A stretch of 64,000 nt of DNA from Pseudeuparius sepicola (Eukaryota > Arthropoda > Insecta > Coleoptera > Anthribidae). Position numbers and translations under genes: made by a program. Location of the stretch: assembly GCA_963920635.1 (NCBI GenBank), contig OY987307.1:17065735-17129734 (forward strand), read 5' to 3'. Shown here piece after piece: positions 56,104-64,000 of this stretch. The number at the start of each line of letters is the position of its first letter. Within the stretch, counting starts at the first letter, position 1. A model generated the notes under the pieces. It was given only the letters and a program-made list of their open reading frames with translations. It was not told the DNA's origin and did not search any database.

Positions 56104-57950
56104 TTTTTTTATTGTTATTTAAAAAAGTTAAGCTGAGAACTGGCTTCTGCTAATATTTTTTGAGAAGTTTGCTATTGAAAGTCAGTTATGTTTCAGAAGA
56201 AACTAGTGACAATTTAACCCTATATTACCTCACCTTCATGATAATCTGACTATACCTACTTGGTGGAAAAGTTTGGTGCCTTTTTAAAATACATAGGTTC
56301 GTTTGTTTGAACTTATCGATAAAAAACATGTCTTGCATCACATATGTGCATCAACAAATAGGAGGACTGCAGAGGACTGCAGAGGACTGACAGTTAGTTT
56401 ATGCTGAAACATTTAAACACAATCAATATTAATATATTAGGTAAGTATATTTCTTTTACGTTTTTGTAATATTGATGGTTGCAATTTTATAATCGTAGGT
56501 ATATTCTACAGGAGGGAAAAATTTGTCGTTCCAGCCGAAGGCTAAGTCTAAAGTTGGCGAGCGTGGAATATGCCATTCCAAATGTGTTTTAGACTGTACT
56601 TTCCCTAACAAGATTTTAGAAAAACACGAAAAATTCAAAACTTAAAGACGTCAAAGGCCAAGCCAGAAATAAATTTGGGCTCGTATAGGAAAAAGCAACC
56701 GTTTCAATCTATTCTACAGCCAAGAAATTTAGTGGAAAGCCAAACATTTAGAGTAACAAATGACTGAAGTAAAGAAAAACCAATCCAAAGAGCATTTTAC
56801 GAAAGTCGCCGCAGCTAATATAAATATAAAGTTAACGTCTCCCGAAAAACACTTTTACTGTCTAGAAAACGCGATTTGCATATCATACGGCGGCAGTGAA
56901 AAACTAACAGCGTTTCTTGGTTTTTCCTTGGAAGCCCGCTTCCACACCTTTTCGTTGAGTGCCTTTCACCGTACAGATAGAATTATGGTAAGGCGGATCA
57001 GGGGGAAAGTAATGCCCTGAAATGCCCAAATGGTATGGTTTTAGCACCGAAATGCCTCTCGAAGGGCCGATAAACGCAACGCGAGTAGGTTTTTTTATGA
57101 AATAAGGAACCAGGCATATTCGTTGCATTAAAATGAGTTCTTTATACATATAGACAGTTGCCACCCTCGATTTCCGATTTTGTAAATATCACTTGTCCGC
57201 ATCTTTTCAAGGCACCTAATACCCCGATTACTGTAAGAAGTCCCGATTTTGTCAGATGACATTCTCCACAAAATCCCTAGGAATTTTCTGTTAACCATGG
57301 GTATAACATTGGTACCTACCTATATGCGTCGCAACCAGTTAATGACGTCACTTATTGATATATGATGTGAAAAGTTACCCAAGTGATACGAATAAAAAAA
57401 CATAATAAAATAAAAACCCCATTGCAATAACGATTATACTGCTACAAATAAAAATAACTATGACTAGAACTCATTTTAATAATAGTTTAAAACCTCATGG
57501 AAACACTTTCATTTTGGTATTTTGGTAAAATCGGCTACTTGCGTCAGCGTCTATGGTGCGTACTCAGGCAAATTTTATTTCCATTTTCCGTGTTGTGAAA
57601 GTAAAAACCTATATATATTTTGTGATTCAAAAGGGTTCAAACTTTGGGCAGTGGAAATATTCGCGGGTTTTGTACGTTTCGTGAGTTTTACCGTTGTCTG
57701 TGTTGTTCTTGTTCGTGTTATTAGTAGTTATTCATTGTGCAAATGGGCTCGTTACTGACCTGAACTTTTGACCCGGTTGCATTTTTTTGCTCCATTGATG
57801 CCAACTTAGGATCTCGAAATTACCAATTGACAGTCCCAGTAAGGACTTCTTATAATAATTCCACTATACTTTGTTTTCTCTAGATAGGTTAATTGTTATC
57901 TCCCTAATATAAGAAATAAGCATATAAAACTACACCTCAGTGGCATTGGC
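56104..57950. other. No recognisable gene
   Basis: Contains a 10-bp tandem repeat (56361-56393). Frames at 56456-56638 (-), 56760-57020 (+), 56904-57164 (-) and 57522-57758 (+) have no domain and overlap each other on both strands, so none is called. Confidence 0.4.
56361..56393. repeat. Short tandem repeat, 10-bp unit
   Basis: AGGACTGCAG about three times. Confidence 0.85.
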
Positions 57951-57951
57951 A

Positions 57952-58100
57952 GAAAAGTACGAAATTATACATAATTTTGCGAAAAAGTACGAAATTATAC
58001 ATAATTTCCTAAAAAGTACGAAATTATATATAATTTCGATGAAAGCCACGAAGTTATCCATAATTTCGTAGAAAAGTACGAAATTATAAAATTTTCTCTG
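57952..58100. repeat. Tandem repeat, about 30-bp palindromic unit
   Basis: Nearly five copies of a unit with AAGTACGAAATTATACATAA then TTTCG. Each unit is itself a near-palindrome (CGAAATTAT-A-ATAATTTCG). Confidence 0.85.
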
Positions 58101-58139
58101 CTGTGGCCCTTCTACACTTTCGTACCTATCCTACTTTAA

Positions 58140-58263
58140 AGTCTAACGACAAACACACAACACACAACACCCAGTACACTTGCGTGGTGGGAATCGAACC
58201 CACGATGTACGATGCCAAAGCGTGGGTACAACGAAGGACCCACTCGTGCACCGCCGCCACCTT
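58140..58263 (-). ncRNA. tRNA-derived SINE head
   Basis: On the minus strand, GTGGGTTCGATTCCCAC forms a T-arm with a perfect pol III box B, preceded by GCACGAGTGGGT as a weak box A and followed by a GTGTTGTGTG repeat tail. No proper acceptor stem forms, so it is not a tRNA gene. Confidence 0.45.
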
Positions 58264-59540
58264 TATATTGTTTGTAACTCAACTAACATTAACCGCTAAC
58301 CTTCATTTTACATAATATTTTTAATTTTACGTTGGCATGGTTTTAGAGTTTCTTCTGCCTTTAGATTTCCAATAAAACGTGTTTTGATTGATCTACATCT
58401 AAAGCGAAAATATGGTGTAGAAGTGCTTTGTGGCATATCGCAAAAACGATTCCGAAAATACCTACAAGTAGCTGTTAAAATGGCATCTTTGGTTTCTTGC
58501 AGTACTCTGGCAGTTACCGGTGACAACACCTACAACATATTACTGTGCCAGTAATAAAAATAATACTGTTGTTTAGTAGATCCGGATAGATAATATTGCC
58601 TTAAGCTAGAGTTCAGATAAGCTGGTACCTAAACCAAATCTTTTATGATTCCTGTTTATACTAATTACATATTTCCGATTAAAAAATTTAACAGCTGAAT
58701 TAGGACAAAATAGGATCCTGTTACAAATGTTTTAATTTTATTTCTAATTTATTAATTCCCAGATTCATTTTTTAGGTAATCAAAGATACTGCTCTAATTC
58801 AAATCCTTATAAGGACCATATAAATTTATTACAAGGGTTATAGCGGTGCACAAGAATTTCAAATATCCTTTCGCAAGTCACATTTTTCATTTCCCATTAA
58901 ACTGGTAGGTACATATGCGTATGCGGACTCTGTATTTGTTGCATTTTCCATGTTGCTCGTCAATAATTTAATAAATCAGTGCCGCCAGAATTTAACCCGA
59001 GCAGCTATAAATAAATGCAGGGGGACCGTTTCACTCGGTATGATGTTATAATTAGATGGGATGTTATGAAGAACTGAAGAATGGTCGAGCTCTGACAGTA
59101 ATTTTAGAATTTATTTCCCTCAGTTAAACACACATTCCGCCTTTATTGGAAACACGTGACGCTATTCACAGCATGTTTCGCTCCATGCGTAAATGTAATA
59201 CACCGCAGGCCAGAGCTATTATTATTAAATAGTTGGGAATCAACTTGGCGTAAGTCCACCCCTTCGCTGTGTCCAATACTTTCAGTGTTACAAAAAGTAT
59301 GCAACATAATTTAATCTCCCTCTTATACAAGTAAGAAGTGATCTAATACACTTCAGATAAAATTAGTATTTAGAGTCTCACTGGCATTTTTTTTGTTATA
59401 GGAAGAAATTATTTTAAATTAAGAGTTCTATTAAATATCCAAAAAATATGTGGAGTGTGTAATCATCTACCTGCCGGTAACAAAACAAGAAAATTTGGCA
59501 TTTGTCATGTGACTGCCATTGGGCGGAAAATTGAAAAAGT
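58264..59540. other. No gene seen
   Basis: A 73-codon minus-strand frame at 58308-58529 shows no domain. Otherwise anonymous. Confidence 0.4.
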
Positions 59541-59548
59541 ATTTGGAC

Positions 59549-60087
59549 CAGGAACTCTTTAAAGTAAGGGGACCCAGCATTATACTTTCCAAGGTGAGGC
59601 CTATTCTTTCCTCATTATAATGGTGTCAGTGATGCCAAGTATGTCATTTTATTGGAGAATTTATGAATAAAACGGGTACTTTGATTGTTAGTAAAAATTA
59701 ATAATGATTTCCATGATTTCTAAAAATTATACTTGACAATGTTGTGTCTACAAATACAGAATATGGCAACTGTAAAATGAAACAAATTTATTGTATAGTT
59801 GAAATTCTTTAATTGTCACATCTGAGTATCTGGAAGTTAGAAAACTTAAAAATTGTGAATTATGATGGTAAATTTTTGCCTCCTTTAGTATCTATGGCAC
59901 TATCTTATCACATAAAACCTGATGGCAGTTGGACACACTGACACATAACATAACCTTGTACCAGCCCCGTGCCCGCCCCCTTGTGGTCTCCTTGGAGTCT
60001 ACAGAAAACAAACTTCCCCTCAAGGCTTCACTTTTCTTATGTGATAGACTGTGAAATGCTGGGTCCCCTTATTTTAAAGAGTTCCTG
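59549..60087. mobile_element. hAT-type MITE, 539 bp
   Basis: Ends CAGGAACTCTTTAAAGTAAG and the inverse of CAGGAACTCTTTAAAATAAG; the pairing extends to GGGGACCCAGCATT. Perfect 8-bp target duplication ATTTGGAC (59541-59548, 60088-60095). No coding sequence. Confidence 0.9.
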
Positions 60088-60095
60088 ATTTGGAC

Positions 60096-60677
60096 AAAAG
60101 TAAATTTTCTGTATTTAGTCAAAACAACTGCTTTCAATTTATTTCAATATTCCATAAAAAATCAGTTTCTTATCAATTAATTCAAAAAGGAAAAATTAAT
60201 ATCGACCATTTCACAATAAATTACTATTTCTATTACTATAGAATGGGCTTATGTCTTTCCGCGGACAGTTTGATAGCTTTTAATATAAATTTGTGTTAGA
60301 GTACGATGTAGCTAAGATACAGACGTCTTAAAACTGTATCCAAAATAACACTTCCGTTCAGATTCATACTGTAACTATTTGATATGAAACACATAAAAAT
60401 GTACAATATTTACAACTACAATTATTGAAAAGTAAAAATAAGTCAGCACATATTATGAAGGGTTAACGTAGTTGTTATTTTTAAGTGTCGTGCATACCTA
60501 ATATGCGAATATACATCAAAGCATGTTTTTATTAGGCAATTTTAAAATGAAAATGATTGCTATACAATTTTATCACAATTTACGAATATGTCTCTTACCA
60601 ATACAGACCTACAATCGGTGCCAATGCTGAAGGAAAAATAAAATATTAAGAAGGTATCGCAATAACAAATAACAATA
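60096..60677. other. No feature seen
   Basis: A 69-codon frame at 60090-60299 overlaps the MITE edge and is AT-driven. Confidence 0.4.
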
Positions 60678-60679
60678 TA

Positions 60680-61525
60680 GAGGGTGTCTCACCACGAACT
60701 GCATCGATCGATATCTCAAAAGTAAACATAGATTTTTTGAAAATTTGGCAGCTGACCAATGTCAATTCAACCGTTTTTGACATATTTTTATTAAAAAATG
60801 CCAGACGCAGACCCGTACTTAATTGACAGTTTCTTCATAACGGCTACACATTTCGTAACGCGCTCTTGGCACTTTGTAGTCAAAGGCTTGGTGCAGAGAA
60901 ATACCATAAAGAAAGTTTCCGATCTTGTACAGCGTGCTCACAAAAAATTATTCAAATATTAATTCAAAAAATGCCAAAAACTCAAAATTTTCAAATGGAA
61001 ACCCCCATTTCTTTGTAGTAGCCGTATTCAGCGCCAAAAATTAGGGCAAGTTTGTGTTTAGTTCCCTATACCTAAATGTTGTGAGCACCCTGTACAAGAT
61101 CGGAAACTTTCTTTATGGTATTTCTCTGCACCAAGGCTTTGACTACAAAATGCCAAGAGCGCGTTACGAAATATGTAGCCGTTATGAAGAAACTGTCAAT
61201 TAAGTACGGGTCTGCATATGTCATTTTTTCTCTAAAATGGTAAATATCTCAAAAACGGTTGCATTTAGGTATAGGACATGATACATGAAATGTACCTAGA
61301 ATTTTCCGTAGAATCCAAAAATGCAATAAAATATATGGTGTTTCATTTAAAATAACGCTAAAATCAAGTTGACATCGACTTCCGGTATAACCGGAGGTGC
61401 TGCCATTTTGAAAATATTTTAGATGAATAGTAGTCATTGACATTGGTCAGCCGCCAAATTTTCAAAAAAAATCTACGTTTACTTTTTGAGATATAGATCG
61501 ATGCAGTTCGTGGTGAGACACCCTG
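60680..61525. mobile_element. Foldback TA element (CAGGGTGTCTC)
   Basis: The right end is the inverse of CAGGGTGTCTCACCACGAAC; the left end has G for the first C. TA at 60678-60679 and 61526-61527. Arms are 60680-60928 and 61093-61525; the right arm holds about 180 bp that the left has lost. A small MITE sits at the centre. Confidence 0.85.
60930..61092. mobile_element. Small TA MITE at the foldback centre, 163 bp
   Basis: Ends CAGCGTGCTCACAA and the inverse of CAGGGTGCTCACAA, TA at 60928-60929 and 61093-61094. The host arms continue as mirror images on each side (GAAAGTTTCCGATCTTG). Confidence 0.7.
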
Positions 61526-62550
61526 TATATACAGTGCTATTTATGAAGTTTGCATCAAATGGGAAAATATTACAATACTTATAAAAACTAATGTTCTCCT
61601 TAAAACTGGCATAGTGACACAATATTACAATGTGAATACATTTGCTTAATAACTTTTTCCGATATGTTCAAAGCAAACCCAATTTTTCCCGATTTTTAGT
61701 TTTATACGAAAAACATGGGCTGTGACGTCATGACCCAAAACATGCACCAACATAGCCCGAAATAAGATTTAAAAAAATCTAATACAAATTTTTCCCCATT
61801 TGGTGCAAACTTTATGAATACCACTGTAGGTATGTATAATATATTAACAGTATTACTATTTCAATGATTGATCTAGGAACTAATTAAGTACCTGTCTCTA
61901 TATGCCCCAATTATCTTATCTAAAAGGTTTTTCATATAAAACTCCCACCCAAACTCCCACCCAAGTTTGCAATAATTGAAATGTACGTTTTTATTATACT
62001 TCCTTGAAAACACCTTATTTTCATCTGTTTTAGCAATAATGAAAGATGGGGTTTTTCGGGCTAGCGCACGGAAACAGCGCATGGAAAAACTTTCCGTGCG
62101 CTGAATAAAAATACCGAATATATGGCTTCAAAATAGAAATATACAGCAAAGTAAACTAAATTTAAGAAACTCTATATGCTCTCTGATATTTAACATATAC
62201 CTATTTTGTATTTTAATTCGTAAGTGTTTCAATATTTAGATACATTTCTGTAATATTTTTGACGTTTTATTCACCTTATCTGACAATAACTAATTTACAA
62301 TTATTGGTAAGTTTTATTGGTGTCACTGTGAATGTTGTGACATCTGTTAACCCGTTTTATTGTCTCTTGTTTTTCTGACACTAGATTTACCAGTATTACT
62401 AGTGAGGTACCAATAAAACGCAGCTAATAAAGCACCTTTGAAATAATTTGAGAGTAACCATGGAAACGCATCATACATACCAAACACTATATTGTCTGCA
62501 TTGTATATTTTTTGTCAATTAAATTTATTATAATATGCCGATAAAATGTT
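61101..62550. repeat. 1450-bp tandem unit, copy 1
   Basis: From CGGAAACTTTCTTTATGG to GCCGATAAAATGTT. Comprises most of the right arm of the foldback (61101-61525), about 460 bp of anonymous DNA and a family D repeat in reverse (61985-62550). Repeats at an offset of exactly 1450. Confidence 0.95.
61985..62550. repeat. Family D repeat, reversed, with extra block
   Basis: Inverse of 11808-12290 plus about 125 bp (around GGTGTCACTGTGAATGTTGT) absent there. Its terminal part is cut off by the tandem junction at 62550/62551. Confidence 0.7.
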
Positions 62551-64000
62551 CGGAAACTTTCTTTATGGTATTTCTCTGCACCAAGGCTTTGACTACAAAA
62601 TGCCAAGAGCGCGTTACGAAATATGTAGCCGTTATGAAGAAACTGTCAATTAAGTACGGGTCTGCATATGTCATTTTTTCTCTAAAATGGTAAATATCTC
62701 AAAAACGGTTGCATTTAGGTATAGGACATGATACATGAAATGTACCTAGAATTTTCCGTAGAATCCAAAAATGCAATAAAATATATGGTGTTTCATTTAA
62801 AATAACGCTAAAATCAAGTTGACATCGACTTCCGGTATAACCGGAGGTGCTGCCATTTTGAAAATATTTTAGATGAATAGTAGTCATTGACATTGGTCAG
62901 CCGCCAAATTTTCAAAAAAAATCTACGTTTACTTTTTGAGATATAGATCGATGCAGTTCGTGGTGAGACACCCTGTATATACAGTGCTATTTATGAAGTT
63001 TGCATCAAATGGGAAAATATTACAATACTTATAAAAACTAATGTTCTCCTTAAAACTGGCATAGTGACACAATATTACAATGTGAATACATTTGCTTAAT
63101 AACTTTTTCCGATATGTTCAAAGCAAACCCAATTTTTCCCGATTTTTAGTTTTATACGAAAAACATGGGCTGTGACGTCATGACCCAAAACATGCACCAA
63201 CATAGCCCGAAATAAGATTTAAAAAAATCTAATACAAATTTTTCCCCATTTGGTGCAAACTTTATGAATACCACTGTAGGTATGTATAATATATTAACAG
63301 TATTACTATTTCAATGATTGATCTAGGAACTAATTAAGTACCTGTCTCTATATGCCCCAATTATCTTATCTAAAAGGTTTTTCATATAAAACTCCCACCC
63401 AAACTCCCACCCAAGTTTGCAATAATTGAAATGTACGTTTTTATTATACTTCCTTGAAAACACCTTATTTTCATCTGTTTTAGCAATAATGAAAGATGGG
63501 GTTTTTCGGGCTAGCGCACGGAAACAGCGCATGGAAAAACTTTCCGTGCGCTGAATAAAAATACCGAATATATGGCTTCAAAATAGAAATATACAGCAAA
63601 GTAAACTAAATTTAAGAAACTCTATATGCTCTCTGATATTTAACATATACCTATTTTGTATTTTAATTCGTAAGTGTTTCAATATTTAGATACATTTCTG
63701 TAATATTTTTGACGTTTTATTCACCTTATCTGACAATAACTAATTTACAATTATTGGTAAGTTTTATTGGTGTCACTGTGAATGTTGTGACATCTGTTAA
63801 CCCGTTTTATTGTCTCTTGTTTTTCTGACACTAGATTTACCAGTATTACTAGTGAGGTACCAATAAAACGCAGCTAATAAAGCACCTTTGAAATAATTTG
63901 AGAGTAACCATGGAAACGCATCATACATACCAAACACTATATTGTCTGCATTGTATATTTTTTGTCAATTAAATTTATTATAATATGCCGATAAAATGTT
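62551..64000. repeat. 1450-bp tandem unit, copy 2
   Basis: I saw no difference from copy 1 in line-by-line comparison. The unit ends exactly at the window edge, so more copies may follow. Frames at 62699-62893 and 63323-63532 repeat those of copy 1 and are not genes. Confidence 0.95.

Noticed and set aside
57950..58100. CRISPR-like regular repeats
   Set aside because: Units are contiguous without unique spacers, and the DNA is eukaryotic.

Overview
This is AT-rich eukaryotic DNA made almost entirely of transposable elements, and the host is most likely an insect. The grounds are the families present: TA-inserted Tc1/mariner elements ending in CAGGGTGT, DUF4817-type mariner transposases, hAT elements with 8-bp target duplications, a Penelope-like reverse transcriptase, P-element-like ends with THAP-type coding pieces, and a TTAA-inserted repeat starting CCGACTTCAAAAAAGG. 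The order of insect cannot be fixed from the sequence. There are no bacterial-style operons, and no complete host gene is visible. One orphan exon (29742-29985) looks like host coding sequence.

Layout. 1-6884: a nested stack. A small palindromic element (892-6884) was split by a foldback element with tandem-repeat arms (1174-6472). That was split by a 3.58-kb Tc1/mariner transposon (1555-5133) carrying an apparently intact three-exon transposase, and a further foldback (3551-4532) lies just upstream of the transposase start. 6.9-12.7 kb: mostly featureless DNA, a 1.17-kb palindromic TA element (9180-10347) and a repeat shared with the window end. 12.8-14.7 kb: a P-like element holding a head-to-tail dimer of another repeat. 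15.9-19.4 kb: a dead mariner gene interrupted by two hAT elements, the second of which contains two more elements. 20.3-25 kb: foldbacks, a family-A element and a dead gene of a widespread unnamed family split by a hAT element.

25.6-27.8 kb: a dead Penelope-like element with a hammerhead-like relic upstream. 30-34.6 kb: an inverted duplication of a Gypsy-type pol fragment, a dead mariner with long inverted arms, and a second repeat sharing its TA junction. 37-38.3 kb: another foldback. 38.8-43.1 kb: a 4.4-kb P-like element with two THAP-type relics. 43.7-47.2 kb: further copies of the same families. 49.3-52.9 kb: a 3.6-kb TIR-bounded block with a CpG-rich interior. 55-60 kb: short repeats, a SINE head and a clean hAT MITE. 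60.7-64 kb: a TA foldback whose right arm lies at the start of a 1450-bp unit present twice in tandem, apparently identical, up to the window edge.

The elements do not act as a pathway. Their relations are of insertion order, readable because target duplications and uninterrupted sister copies are present. The only gene that looks able to make a full product is the DD41D mariner transposase at 2126-3443, and it needs a GC-AG intron to stay in frame.
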